NCBI GenBank assembly: GCA_026000755.1 | Contig: BNZC01000005.1 | Location: 1-64,000 of the forward strand | Direction: 5' to 3' | Source of the DNA: Clostridia bacterium | Lineage (GTDB): Bacteria > Bacillota > Clostridia > Lachnospirales > Lachnospiraceae | DNA length: 64,000 bases | In this document: in pieces, positions 21,373-30,864 of the stretch | Position numbering within the stretch: position 1 is the first letter of the stretch | How the letters are laid out: each line of letters begins with the position of its first letter | Made by a program: the position numbers and the translations under genes | The notes under the pieces: generated by a model | Databases searched by the model: none | What the model was told of the DNA's origin: nothing | What the model saw: only the letters and a program-made list of their open reading frames with translations

Positions 21373-21519
21373 CGCAAGATGTTACTATTCACAGTTCCTG
21401 TGAAAGCAACAATTATGCACACAAATCGCAAAAAATGCGATTTGGCGCATGGCTTAATCGGGTTTTTCTTCGAAAAACACCTCTCGGAACGGTTCAACCG
21501 TGAATAGTAACCGCAAGAT
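21373..21519. mobile_element. MITE with 8-bp target-site duplication (family E)
   Basis: The element 21381-21511 has terminal inverted repeats GTTACTATTCAC and GTGAATAGTAAC, and is flanked by CGCAAGAT on both sides (21373-21380 and 21512-21519). It holds a central hairpin (AATCGCA...TGCGATT) and no ORF. A truncated reverse copy lies at 31253-31340 and a diverged piece near 56480-56540. The remainder of the 301-bp gap holds TTGACA at 21326, a possible promoter for the hemerythrin gene. Confidence 0.75.
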
Positions 21520-21564
21520 TGCAAATACACAAGATTGTAAATCTATAAGATGGAGGGTACAAGT

Positions 21565-21975
21565 ATGGCGAGGTATACGTTTACACCTGATTTGGTTACG
21601 GGGAATGCTCTGATTGATTCCCAACACAAGGAATTGATTAAGGCAATTGATGATTTGATTACGGCTTGCAGCAGCGGAAAAGGCAGTGCGCATCTGGATG
21701 CTACGCTGAAGTTTATGGCGGATTATACTGCAAAGCATTTCGGTGATGAAGAAAAATTACAGCGGCAATACAAATATCCCGATGCCATCAATCACAGAAA
21801 ATTACACGAAGGTTTTAAGGCGGTGGTTCGTGATTTAGGCAAACAACTCCATGATGAGGGTCCCACATTAAAGTTGGTATCCGCCGTGAACTCCAACATT
21901 GGCGGTTGGTTGGTAAAACATATTAAGCGAGAAGATGTAAAAGTGGCGGCACACGTAAAAGCCAATGGCGGTTGA
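21565..21975 (+). CDS. Bacteriohemerythrin
   Basis: 136 residues; start chosen at MARYTF, with GGAGGG 9 bp upstream. It keeps the hemerythrin di-iron pattern: DSQHKEL, KHFGDEEKL, NHRKLHEGF and VKHIKREDV. It binds O2 at a non-haem diiron site; in anaerobes this is usually read as O2 sensing or detoxification. It stands just after the MITE and before a small DUF4177-like gene. Confidence 0.88.
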   Translation: MARYTFTPDLVTGNALIDSQHKELIKAIDDLITACSSGKGSAHLDATLKFMADYTAKHFGDEEKLQRQYKYPDAINHRKLHEGFKAVVRDLGKQLHDEGPTLKLVSAVNSNIGGWLVKHIKREDVKVAAHVKANGG

Positions 21976-22003
21976 ATTGGCAGTTGCTCGATAGGAGGAA
22001 GAT

Positions 22004-22264
22004 ATGGGTGTATTGGATGCTTTTAATGATGAAGGCGGGAAAGTTAATCTAAACAAGGGGAAATACCGAGTTCTGCAAGTCGTATTGCGAGAAAAGTTCA
22101 TTGGAAAAGGTTCAAAAAACTATGGTGAAATTGAGGAAATCTGTAATGGGCAATTTGCCGATGGGTACAAATTGCATACTTTTGCTCAATCAACGGCACA
22201 CTCTTCAGGTATAGGTGGAGGCGACAGAACCGTCTGCAACTTGGTTTTTGAGAGAATCAATTAA
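22004..22264 (+). CDS. Small DUF4177-like protein
   Basis: 86 residues behind AGGAGG. The pattern 'YRVLQVVLREKFIGKG ... FADGYKLHTF ... GGDRTVCNLVFER' resembles DUF4177 proteins: one beta-alpha-beta unit ending in a strand with an F-E-R motif. No signal or membrane segment. It lies 28 bp after the hemerythrin gene and before a terminator, so it is probably co-transcribed with it. Role unknown. Confidence 0.55.
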   Translation: MGVLDAFNDEGGKVNLNKGKYRVLQVVLREKFIGKGSKNYGEIEEICNGQFADGYKLHTFAQSTAHSSGIGGGDRTVCNLVFERIN

Positions 22265-22285
22265 AAGCGAGATATAAAACATAGA

Positions 22286-22329
22286 ATAGCGGTTTCTTTC
22301 CGTGCAAGATGGAAGAGATCGCTATTTTT
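22286..22329 (+). terminator. Rho-independent terminator
   Basis: ATAGCGgtTTCTTTCC pairs with GGAAGAGAtCGCTAT, followed by TTTTTG; it closes the hemerythrin/DUF4177-like unit. Confidence 0.75.
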
Positions 22330-22452
22330 GTGCCTGAGTTTGAGCATTTATATTGACTTTTTTACACAAATTACACACAACTTTACATAAATTGTACACA
22401 AATTTTACCAATTCTATCTTTTTCCCTGTTCTCGGCTCTGCTACAATAAATT

Positions 22453-22491
22453 TATCAAAGCGAAAAAACAAAGTTGTTTTCCGCTTTGATA
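22453..22491 (+). promoter_or_regulatory. Leader hairpin before the large secreted protein gene
   Basis: TATCAAAGCG and CGCTTTGATA pair perfectly, with an inner AAAAC/GTTTT pair, about 70 bp upstream of the start codon and just after a possible -10 (TACAAT). There is no T-run, so it is more likely an mRNA-stabilising or regulatory stem than a terminator. The rest of the gap is AT-rich. Confidence 0.4.
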
Positions 22492-22562
22492 GTACTTAAA
22501 AAATACCAGTCGGGCAGTAACGGTCAAACGGCTGTACACAGAAAAAGGGAGAACAGAAAAGA

Positions 22563-25229
22563 ATGAAAAAACAGAATTTTGAAAACAAAACATTCGAACA
22601 AAAAGGGAGGAGGAAATTCGGATACCGAATACTGACCCTTTGCTGTAGTTTGTTTTTGCTGACAACTTCTATACCTGTGGGACAGGTATTTGCAGCAGAG
22701 CAGACACAGGAACAAACCCAGATACAGGAACAAACCCAGACTCAGAACCAAGATTCCCAAAACACCTCTGAGAAAACAAGCTTTTCTCTGGGACAAGAAC
22801 AAGGCGATGAGAGCGAGCAAGAATCCACAGCTGCGAAACTGATTTCTTTGCAAGTGAACGATGAAACCGTTGATGTAAACGGAGTGAATTATTTTAACGA
22901 TGATGTGACCAAGATTTCAGGTAAGATACAGTTGGGGGAGGATCCTAATGTAGATGGAACTTTTAATAAGAGGAACGGAACCAAAAACGCCTTTTCCGAT
23001 TTTGATTATTCCGAATCCTTAGGCGGTGCAAAGTTTGAATTTCATGTTGAGGCGGGAAGCTTATCGGTATTGCAATTTACCATTACGAACATTGAGGCTT
23101 GCCAGAGAGGCTATGACACCATTACATTTGCCATTCCCAGAGCAGAGAATAAGTACAATGAGGACTATGCCTTTAATTTCGTGCTTTCTTCCATTGGTGT
23201 AGGCATAAATGGCGGCAGCATTTTAAGTGGCACAGCCACAAACGGCATGGTAAGCTACGAAACGGAGTTGACCATTCCAAATGGCTACATAAGCGGGCTT
23301 GTAAAAAGCGACTTCAGCTTTGATTCACAGGGAGCTTTTGGCAATGCAGTGATTGACGGATTGGAGAAAATTGATACACAGCATATAAAGTTGAAATTTC
23401 ATCACCCGGCGATTCATCTGACAACCGCTTCTCATAATGCAAAGCTTACCATTGGGGCAAATAAACTGAACTATCAAGATGGGGAACGAAACCAAAAGCC
23501 CTATACCATTGCCGTGACAGACGGTTATGTGCCGGCTGTCGAATATCCGGTATCGGGTTCGGATGCTCCCAAAAATGCTACAGTAGACGGGGCTAAATTA
23601 ACGGAAACCATCAGCCACGATGTGCTTGCGGCCATCTTTTCGGTGACGAAAGAACTGTGTAGCTCGAAAGATGGTTTCGGTCCGGGGAAAGCAGGAATGG
23701 CAGGTGTTAGTGCAGCTTTAGGATTAGCCTTTGACATAGCCGATATGTTTGAATCAAAGGATCTGGATAAATCAGCGGAAATGCTTGGGATTGAAAAGAC
23801 TCAGGATATGATTAACGGGGTAAATAATAATCTAAATGCCATCGCTTCCGCCATTACCAGTAATCAGGATTTGAATTACTATAAAAATTGGATGGATAAT
23901 CTTACCCAGGTACAAAATAGAATCTCTCCTACAAAAGGTACGATGGCAGTAAAAGATGCTTTAAGGAAAGGGGATGCGGCACTGATTGTTTCTTCGAAAG
24001 TATTGGATGACTATACCAAAAATCCGGGCATGAGCAATGAGCAATTGCTTGCCAGCTTGCAGGCTTTACAGCAGGGCGGAAAGCAGATTTCACCGGAAAC
24101 CGTAGATGTTTGGTTTAAGACCATTTTTAATCACGATGGTCAAAACGGGAGTGTACAGTCGCCTCTTGATGTCGAATTTACCAATCTTCAAAATCAGTTG
24201 CTGTACCAGACGGGAAATAGGACGGGCTTTGCTTATTTTGATAAATACATGAGTCTCCTCTATGATTACAATACACAATCTTTTTCCAATCGATCGGCGT
24301 TTTATAAGGGCATTCTTCAAGAATATGAATATGTATATGCCATTTTGCATATGGCAATTCAATTTGATAAAGATGCAGCAGAGGATCAAGCAGAAAATGC
24401 ACAGGCAGTTATGAATAAGCTTGAAGCAGAGGGATTACATAACGGGGAGCTACCCCAAGCGGATCGAAATAGCTTACAGGCTATTTACGGAGAAGCAAAG
24501 AGTAAGAAAGAGCAGGCGACAGCAAACGCAGCAAGTGATGCCGATGAGTTGACCTCTTTGGAAAAGAATCATAAAGACATTGTGGATGCAGAGCAAGAAG
24601 AGGTGAAAACACTCGAGAAAGAAACCGATTATGCAAAAAACAAAGGCAGTGTTTATAGCTATGTTCTGCATAAACCCATACAAAAAGGCTATCGTACGAT
24701 TGGGGATACCAAGCTTGCGGCACAGCAGCTGCACTTATTGAATCAGAAGCTTCCGGACGGCAAGACGATGCAACAATGGATAGGGGGAGCGGATATAACG
24801 ACGGATGATTATGTAAAAAATGCCTTGTCCGAGACGGAAATAACGACTTTAATGCAGGCGGCTCATGCCCATGGGAAAACCCTCTTCCAAGATTTGATAG
24901 AGGCAGGATTTTCTTCCGGCTTGCAGAATTATCGGATTTTTGCAGGTGTTGGAAGCTGTAGAAATGATGCTCCGTTTCACAGCTACGATCTTTCAAAATG
25001 GTCCTGTAATTTATATGCAAAAGGCATTGCAAATACCGGGAATAAAGTGACAGAAAGTTTGGCGGAGGCACATGTGTTTCACTTAAGTTGGGAGAAACAT
25101 TGGTATTGGTTCGGCGGATCTGAGTGGGAGTATAATGCAGGAGATGATACTCGAAACTGGAACGTGAATGTTCTTTCGAATTGCTTTGATGCTACAGGAA
25201 AAACGCTGAATTTAGCATATGCCAATTAA
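22563..25229 (+). CDS. Large secreted protein of unknown function
   Basis: 888 residues. The signal peptide ends near VFA-AE. Next comes a Gln/Thr repeat stretch (EQTQ repeated), a beta-rich region (~75-310), then a long mainly helical region (~330-730). The latter contains a Gly/Ala-rich hydrophobic hairpin-like segment (GMAGVSAALGLAFDIA) and coiled-coil-like Glu/Lys/Ala stretches. A Trp/Tyr-rich C-terminal segment (HWYWFGGSEWEY) ends the protein. There is no sorting signal or membrane anchor, so it is probably released. The combination of a beta domain with a helical bundle containing one hydrophobic segment is reminiscent of helical pore-formers, but no family was recognised. Confidence 0.55.
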   Translation: MKKQNFENKTFEQKGRRKFGYRILTLCCSLFLLTTSIPVGQVFAAEQTQEQTQIQEQTQTQNQDSQNTSEKTSFSLGQEQGDESEQESTAAKLISLQVNDETVDVNGVNYFNDDVTKISGKIQLGEDPNVDGTFNKRNGTKNAFSDFDYSESLGGAKFEFHVEAGSLSVLQFTITNIEACQRGYDTITFAIPRAENKYNEDYAFNFVLSSIGVGINGGSILSGTATNGMVSYETELTIPNGYISGLVKSDFSFDSQGAFGNAVIDGLEKIDTQHIKLKFHHPAIHLTTASHNAKLTIGANKLNYQDGERNQKPYTIAVTDGYVPAVEYPVSGSDAPKNATVDGAKLTETISHDVLAAIFSVTKELCSSKDGFGPGKAGMAGVSAALGLAFDIADMFESKDLDKSAEMLGIEKTQDMINGVNNNLNAIASAITSNQDLNYYKNWMDNLTQVQNRISPTKGTMAVKDALRKGDAALIVSSKVLDDYTKNPGMSNEQLLASLQALQQGGKQISPETVDVWFKTIFNHDGQNGSVQSPLDVEFTNLQNQLLYQTGNRTGFAYFDKYMSLLYDYNTQSFSNRSAFYKGILQEYEYVYAILHMAIQFDKDAAEDQAENAQAVMNKLEAEGLHNGELPQADRNSLQAIYGEAKSKKEQATANAASDADELTSLEKNHKDIVDAEQEEVKTLEKETDYAKNKGSVYSYVLHKPIQKGYRTIGDTKLAAQQLHLLNQKLPDGKTMQQWIGGADITTDDYVKNALSETEITTLMQAAHAHGKTLFQDLIEAGFSSGLQNYRIFAGVGSCRNDAPFHSYDLSKWSCNLYAKGIANTGNKVTESLAEAHVFHLSWEKHWYWFGGSEWEYNAGDDTRNWNVNVLSNCFDATGKTLNLAYAN

Positions 25230-25243
25230 AAAATGTTCTGATT

Positions 25244-25320
25244 TAGGCTTCCACCGCATTTTTGCGGAGGGAGCCTAAAAAAATAAAAGAGTTGTTATTT
25301 CGGGAAAGAACGGTTATAAT
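25244..25320 (+). repeat. Hairpin-plus-promoter cassette, copy 1
   Basis: Hairpin AGGCTTCCACCGCA/TGCGGAGGGAGCCT followed by an A-run, then -35 TTGTTA (25292-25297), 17-bp spacer, -10 TATAAT (25315-25320). Probably the promoter of the chemoreceptor gene, leaving a 240-bp leader. No gene was seen elsewhere in this 334-bp gap. Confidence 0.6.
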
Positions 25321-25563
25321 GAAGAAGACTTATTAAAAAACATTCCGCACATACAAAAACACCTGTGATCCTTGAAAATTCAATACTTGGTAGACCTATA
25401 CTATTTATTTTTTCGTTTAATCATGCGATAGCAGAAGTTTGGATAAATCGGCTGGTAATATTTTGCAGATAATGAATCGTTACGTAAAAGTGAAGAAAAC
25501 GAAATGAACCGGATCCTTGGAAGTTAGAATTGTACAAAAGTACAAAGAAAGCGTGACAAATAA

Positions 25564-27522
25564 ATGCAAAATACTAATACTAAAAATAAGAGCATGGTTG
25601 GTATAGTTTCGATTATTATCATAGTCGCTATGCTACTTATGGCAATCGTCTCTGCTGTTTCAATTTACATACGCTCCATAACCGATGCCAGCGAGAAACT
25701 TAAGCTGAGTACAGTTGCACTTTCAAACAAGGTGGACGGTTACATAGAGAAAGTCAAGGTTTCGGTTAATCAAAACTCGGTAGTCGGCAAGCAGTTTTTT
25801 GACGAAGACGGTGACCTTGCCAAGGAGCATTTTCTCAGCTACCTGACCACGATTTATAATAATTCAGACGGTGAATATTCTGACTGCTATGCGGGATTTG
25901 TGGACGGCGACGCAGTGTTTGGTATGGGCTGGGTTCCTCCCGCTGATTACGATGTGACCACTCGCGGTTGGTATAAGAACGGGCTTGCGAATCCCGGAAA
26001 AATCATCGTTGACGCACCCTACTATGATTTGAGTTACAACACGCTGTCCCTTGCGTTTACCAAATCAATAGGCGATGACACAAAATACGGCACAACCTGC
26101 GTTGATGTGTTTCTCGCATCTGCCGAGAAGATGGTTGACGATGCAAACTCAAATAGCGATGCTGAGGCGATAGTGATCGGCAGCAACGGTGATGTTTATA
26201 TTACCGCCGACGATGTGCTTAAACCTGACGGCAAGACAGGCGAGTTTGTTAATTTGGAAAAATTAGGCGGCAACTACGCTAAAATGTATAAAGGAGTGAC
26301 ATCCGGCGGAACTTTTTCGATGGGCGGTTATTACTATACATCAACGGTTATACCCTCTACAAACTGGTATATCGTCAGCAAAATCCCCGCAATAAAGGTG
26401 TTGGCCCCTGTATTTACTGCACTCGGCATTATGGGCGTACTGTTCGGTGTTTTCCTTGCTGTTTCAGTATTAGTACTGCGGGGCGTAGTCCAGAGGCTTG
26501 TCACCGCTCCGATTAACAAAATCAGGCACATTGCAAACGAAGTCACGCGGGGGGAGGTTAATGTTGAAATACCCTCAAACTTCATAGGTGAGGTAGGGGC
26601 ACTTGCCGAATCGTTCGCCGATATGATTAGCAGCATTAAGCATCAGTCGGACGTGTTGCGTGACGTTTCGGAAGGTAATTACACGAACACAATGGAGTTG
26701 CGTTCTGAGAATGATGTTCTAGGCAACAGCATAAATCATATGGTTGATACTATGAACGGCACTTTGCATACAATTTATGGCATCACGGCAGACATTGAGG
26801 ATCATGCAAACGAAATTGCAAATATGTCGGGTCAGTTGTCAAAAACGACCAGTGAAGCAGCGGAAACAGTAGAGGAAATTACTGCATCAATGGCAGACAT
26901 CAGCACCAAGACACAAAGCAACACGGATATGGCACAAGAAGCGGCAAGCCTTTCCAACAACATTAAGCATAACGCTGAAAAAGGCAATACGCAAATGTCA
27001 GAACTGACACAAGCTATTGACGAAATCAACGAGGCAAGCCAGAACATCAGCAAGGTTATCAAGGTTATAGACGGCATTGCATTCCGGACCAACACCCTGG
27101 CACTTAATGCGGCGATAGAAGCGGCACGTGCGGGTGAGGCGGGCAAAGGGTTTGCGGTGGTTGCAGATGAGGTGCGTAACCTTGCGAGTAAGTCTGCAGC
27201 GGCGGCAAAAGAAACGGGGGCATTGATTGATAACTCAATGAAAAAGGCAGAAATCGGTGCACAAATCGCAAACGAAACGGCACTGTCACTTGCCGATATT
27301 GTTTCGGGGATTAACGAAAGCACACTGCTGGTTGACAAAATTGCAGGCTCAAGCGAAGAGCAAAATCAAGCAATCTCGCAAATCGAATCGGCCGTGCAAC
27401 AAGTAGTAGACGTTGTGTCACGCAACTCTGCTACTGCACAGGAGAGTGCGAATTTCTCGGAAGAATTAAATGGGTTGTCCGTAAGGCTCAAACAGCAGTT
27501 AAAGAGTTTTAAGTTAAAATAA
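25564..27522 (+). CDS. Methyl-accepting chemotaxis protein with dCache sensor
   Basis: 652 residues. N-terminal membrane helix (~11-35), extracellular dCache domain with the ligand-type motif TTRGWY...PYYD (~130-160), second helix (~280-305), HAMP, and a cytoplasmic signalling domain whose hairpin tip reads [26 protein letters not shown] split over residues ~505-530. It should report an external small molecule to CheA/CheW, which are not in the window. The ATG follows GCGTGACAAATAA without an obvious Shine-Dalgarno, which is odd for this region. Confidence 0.9.
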   Translation: MQNTNTKNKSMVGIVSIIIIVAMLLMAIVSAVSIYIRSITDASEKLKLSTVALSNKVDGYIEKVKVSVNQNSVVGKQFFDEDGDLAKEHFLSYLTTIYNNSDGEYSDCYAGFVDGDAVFGMGWVPPADYDVTTRGWYKNGLANPGKIIVDAPYYDLSYNTLSLAFTKSIGDDTKYGTTCVDVFLASAEKMVDDANSNSDAEAIVIGSNGDVYITADDVLKPDGKTGEFVNLEKLGGNYAKMYKGVTSGGTFSMGGYYYTSTVIPSTNWYIVSKIPAIKVLAPVFTALGIMGVLFGVFLAVSVLVLRGVVQRLVTAPINKIRHIANEVTRGEVNVEIPSNFIGEVGALAESFADMISSIKHQSDVLRDVSEGNYTNTMELRSENDVLGNSINHMVDTMNGTLHTIYGITADIEDHANEIANMSGQLSKTTSEAAETVEEITASMADISTKTQSNTDMAQEAASLSNNIKHNAEKGNTQMSELTQAIDEINEASQNISKVIKVIDGIAFRTNTLALNAAIEAARAGEAGKGFAVVADEVRNLASKSAAAAKETGALIDNSMKKAEIGAQIANETALSLADIVSGINESTLLVDKIAGSSEEQNQAISQIESAVQQVVDVVSRNSATAQESANFSEELNGLSVRLKQQLKSFKLK

Positions 27523-27596
27523 ATCCGGTATTCCGGGTACTTTCTCAAAAAGAATGGGTAAATAAATTCCTTTTACCCGGGGACATTGCTATTTAA

Positions 27597-27702
27597 TGGA
27601 AACTATTTTATCGGACAGTAATTTAGGTTTCTTTCGCATTTTTGCGGAGGGAGCCTAAAAAAATCGAAAAGAATTGCCATTTCGGGAAAAATCGGTTATA
27701 AG
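27597..27702 (+). repeat. Hairpin-plus-promoter cassette, copy 2
   Basis: Starts with GAAACTATTTTATCGGACAG, then a weakened hairpin (AGGTTTCTTTCGCA/TGCGGAGGGAGCCT), then -35 TTGCCA, 17 bp, TATAAG. Here the -10 runs straight into the ribosome site (AAGGAGAGG) of the next gene, so if active it would give an almost leaderless mRNA. Confidence 0.55.
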
Positions 27703-27715
27703 GAGAGGAAAAAAT

Positions 27716-29770
27716 ATGGATACTTCAACATCAGAAAAGTCGGATCTACTCTATGAACTAAATGCTGCCCCGGATTTAAGGACGTTTTGTCGTGCCTTGC
27801 AAAAAGGCATTGCTTATCATACCGTTGTGATTGTAGGCTCCGAACGTGTAAGTGGCTGCGAGGACTTTACCGAAGAGGTCGCCGCCGAAATATGTAAACT
27901 TGGAACAAAAATTTCCCTGCATGATAAGGGGAAATCCTCCTACATTGCTGCGATTAGAAATGGCGAACGGGTGTTCGAACAACTCGAGCGAGAAAAACTT
28001 GTTGCCTTGGATTTTAAGCAAGAAGAGATGAGAATTACTGCTGTGAGCCGTTGCGAGGGTTTGTCAGCTCCCAAGAATGAATTATGGTCTTGGATAGAAA
28101 TTGATGGAAATCGATACACAGCGGATGTAGGAATCTCTTTTTGGGTATGGGATAATTGGCGAAACGGAATTGTCGCATACGCAACATTTGATACGTCTAA
28201 GACTATGAAAGTCAATGAAAGTGGTGTGGCATATAATTTTGCGGCGGAGTATTTTCGAAGAACGCACCCGGAAGTGCCTTTTATCACATATACGAAACCT
28301 ATCTTTTGGTTGGATCCCAAAGAAGACAAAAGTGATTCTGAAATCATTCAACAATATAAGTGCAGAAGGTTGGAGGAACTTAATAGAGAACTTGGAGAGG
28401 GTAACGTCTACCATCAATTTATAGCGGAAGCTCTTGATGCGGATTGGTTTCCTTTGCATCAATACTTAGATACGACGGAAGGTATCTTAGAGATTACAAC
28501 GCCCTCAAAAGCATATTGCAGTACTAACGGCGTACGCAAACTATATGACTATATAGGTACTTATGTAACAATTGCAAGTGGGCATCGCAGCACCACAGAT
28601 CAACCGAGTGATACCGTGCGTAAATTGTTTACTTGCGGTGGATGTGCTACATTTGGAACAGGAGCGCGTGATAGGGGAACGATAGCATCCTGTTTGCAAC
28701 GAATTTTGAATGGAAAGCATTTGCCGATTCTTGTTGAGAATTATGGGTTTTTCTTGTGGAATACAAATGCTTTCGTTGAACTGGTAGCTATTTTGGAAAA
28801 TCTTCCCTATCATGACGGTGATATTATAGTGCAAGAAGTGACTCTGACGACTCTGATAGACGCAGATGTTGATTTGTCGAAATTGAGCCGCCGTCCCCAT
28901 GATTATGGAGAGCTGTTTTGGGATGGCGACCATTTAACAGAAGCGGGATACGCTTTAATTGCCGAGAAATTATTTGAATCTTCTTGCTTTCAGGAACGGA
29001 TCAATTTTGCGTTGGGGAGCAATTCCATGTCAAGGGCAAGTAGCAAGGAAACGAACAAAAAACATATAGCGGATTTACAGACAGACAGATCTTCCTTGGA
29101 TTATGGGATGTCCAAAGAGCAGCTTGAGCGTTTGCGGGAATTTCAAAAAGGCTTGCGTGATTTCTACGGCAGCGTAGGCGGAAAAGCAACAAAACCTGTT
29201 GTGGGTTCAATCGCAATGAACGGCAATCCTTTCACTCTCGGACATCGCTATTTAATTGAAGAAGCGGCGAAACAGGTGGATTTGCTTATGGTATTCGTGG
29301 TGCAGGAAGACAAATCAGCGTTTTCTTTTGCTGACCGCTTTGCCTTAGTGGAGCGAGGAACGGCAGATTTGTCTAATGTTGCGGTTGTGCCAAGCGGCGA
29401 ATTCATGATCAGCACCTTGACGTTCAGCGAGTATTTTAATAAACAAGAATTGCAGGATCGGGCGGTGGATGTATCACTTGATGTAACTTTGTTTGCCCGT
29501 GAGATTACCCCCCACCTAAACATATCGGTGCGTTTTGCAGGAAGTGAACCGTTTGATCGAGTGACTGCACAATACAACCGTGAATTATCAGTGGTTTTGC
29601 CGAAGTATGGTATCCGTTTTGAGGAATTGCCCCGCATGGAAACGGGGGGGGAACCTATCAGTGCAAGCCGTGTGAGGAAACTGCTTGAGGAGGGAAATTT
29701 TGAAGAAATACGGAAATTAGTGCCGGATGTGACCTATGAATATCTACAGGGAAAATTTCTGAAAAATTAA
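27716..29770 (+). CDS. SGNH-hydrolase-like / citrate lyase ligase-like fusion protein
   Basis: 684 residues; start at MDTSTSEK behind AGGAGAGG. The middle region (~300-440) has SGNH-like blocks: CGGCATFGTGARDRGTIAS, then WDGDHLTEAGYALI with the catalytic Asp-x-x-His pattern, although the usual nucleophile Ser position reads Cys/Ala. The C-terminal ~200 residues match CitC-type nucleotidyltransferases: NGNPFTLGHRYLIEEAA (HxGH-like) and ISASRVRKLL. The N-terminal 250 residues are unrecognised. CitC adenylates acetate to activate citrate lyase. In this fusion context a role in making or modifying a surface or secreted molecule is as likely. No citrate lyase genes are nearby. A G8 run is at 29644-29651. 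Confidence 0.6.
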   Translation: MDTSTSEKSDLLYELNAAPDLRTFCRALQKGIAYHTVVIVGSERVSGCEDFTEEVAAEICKLGTKISLHDKGKSSYIAAIRNGERVFEQLEREKLVALDFKQEEMRITAVSRCEGLSAPKNELWSWIEIDGNRYTADVGISFWVWDNWRNGIVAYATFDTSKTMKVNESGVAYNFAAEYFRRTHPEVPFITYTKPIFWLDPKEDKSDSEIIQQYKCRRLEELNRELGEGNVYHQFIAEALDADWFPLHQYLDTTEGILEITTPSKAYCSTNGVRKLYDYIGTYVTIASGHRSTTDQPSDTVRKLFTCGGCATFGTGARDRGTIASCLQRILNGKHLPILVENYGFFLWNTNAFVELVAILENLPYHDGDIIVQEVTLTTLIDADVDLSKLSRRPHDYGELFWDGDHLTEAGYALIAEKLFESSCFQERINFALGSNSMSRASSKETNKKHIADLQTDRSSLDYGMSKEQLERLREFQKGLRDFYGSVGGKATKPVVGSIAMNGNPFTLGHRYLIEEAAKQVDLLMVFVVQEDKSAFSFADRFALVERGTADLSNVAVVPSGEFMISTLTFSEYFNKQELQDRAVDVSLDVTLFAREITPHLNISVRFAGSEPFDRVTAQYNRELSVVLPKYGIRFEELPRMETGGEPISASRVRKLLEEGNFEEIRKLVPDVTYEYLQGKFLKN

Positions 29771-29784
29771 TCAACATCCTCTAT

Positions 29785-29888
29785 TGAAACTATTTTATCG
29801 GACAGTAATTTAGGCTCCCACCGCATTTTGCGGAGGGAGCCTAAAAAAATCGAAAAGAATTGCCATTTCGGGAAAAAACGGTTATAAT
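29785..29888 (+). repeat. Hairpin-plus-promoter cassette, copy 3
   Basis: Same opening GAAACTATTTTATCGGACAG as copy 2, near-perfect hairpin (AGGCTCCCACCGCA/TGCGGAGGGAGCCT), then TTGCCA, 17 bp, TATAAT (29883-29888). It is the likely promoter of the JAMM gene. Confidence 0.65.
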
Positions 29889-29940
29889 GAGAATGAAGGG
29901 AACAATAGTAACAACATGAACGATTGAGAGGGTACACTAT

Positions 29941-30525
29941 TTGTTGGCAAGCAAAAATCGTAACAAAAAAATTTGTATAACCAATACTGCAATTGAGAAG
30001 ATCTCAAAAATACAGGTAAATGAATTGACCGATGAGCAAAATTCAAAGCTTTGTAAACTGCATAAAAAACTTTTAAGAAAATCGAAAGAGGAAAATGACA
30101 GTAATGAAGTTTTAATTGCTTGGAATCTTTATACAGGAGAAACTGCCATTGTTTACGGCGATAGAAAGAGTGTGATTATTGATTTGCTTATAGATGTGGA
30201 TATGGCAGTTTTGCGTTCTAACGCATTTGATTATGAAATTGCATATCTACACAATCACCCAAGCACTTCGAAATTTTCCTATACGGACATATATACTTTT
30301 ATAGATGACAATAAACTACGTCTTATGTCGGTTGTGACAAATCAAGGAGAGGTTTATATCATTAGTAAAAACGAGAAATATGAACGTAAGAGTGTCGTTG
30401 CGTTGTTCAATGAAACTGTTCTGAAGTTGGGCGGAGTCGGAGTTTTAATCGATGAAACTTTTTTTGAAACCTTTGTGAAACAAGCAGTAAAGCAAGGAGG
30501 ACTTGACTATGAAACAAGCAGATGA
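29941..30525 (+). CDS. JAMM/MPN-type metalloprotease-like protein
   Basis: 194 residues, probable TTG start 11 bp after GAGAGGG. The zinc-site motif HNHPSTSKFSYTD (H-x-H...S..D) is intact, with an upstream strand (LIAWNLYTGE) that could supply the glutamate. JAMM proteins cleave isopeptide bonds next to ubiquitin-like tails or act in RadC-like and phage-related roles. No E1, E2 or ubiquitin-like gene is visible, so the partner is unknown. The stop overlaps the next small gene. Base composition is more AT-rich than the housekeeping neighbours, in keeping with accessory DNA. Confidence 0.6.
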   Translation: MLASKNRNKKICITNTAIEKISKIQVNELTDEQNSKLCKLHKKLLRKSKEENDSNEVLIAWNLYTGETAIVYGDRKSVIIDLLIDVDMAVLRSNAFDYEIAYLHNHPSTSKFSYTDIYTFIDDNKLRLMSVVTNQGEVYIISKNEKYERKSVVALFNETVLKLGGVGVLIDETFFETFVKQAVKQGGLDYETSR

Positions 30526-30718
30526 ACGTATTATTTCTATGGATGATCGCCCGGTTCCCTATGAACTTGCAAAAAAAATGGCGGAAGAATTATTGAAAAA
30601 TATTCCGAATGATGAGGATAGCGGTAATTTGCGTAAAGAAGCAATAGAAAAACGACGAAGCTTTTCGGAAACGGAGCATGGCACAAACCGAAAGCGAAGC
30701 CTTGCAGAAACAATTTGA
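30509..30718 (+). CDS. Small hypothetical protein after the JAMM gene
   Basis: 69 residues, ATG behind AGGAGG, overlapping the JAMM stop by 17 bp and so translationally coupled. Charged, largely helical (YELAKKMAEELLKNI), no signal or membrane segment. It could be a regulator or partner of the JAMM protein; no family recognised. Confidence 0.5.
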   Translation: MKQADERIISMDDRPVPYELAKKMAEELLKNIPNDEDSGNLRKEAIEKRRSFSETEHGTNRKRSLAETI

Positions 30719-30864
30719 TATAAAATGAAGTCAATAGGGAATTGCTTATCGCATTATTTCCCGTGCAAGGGATTCATGAGTTTACTATCACGGCAGTTTC
30801 TGCCAATATTCAAAAAACGGCAGGAATTACTGGACGTCCAGAATTAGGTAACAGGAGGTATTAT

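Noticed and set aside
25244-25280. Treating the GGGAGCCT hairpins as plain rho-independent terminators
   Set aside because: On the plus strand the stem is followed by an A-run, not a T-run; a hairpin-plus-promoter cassette explains the unit better.
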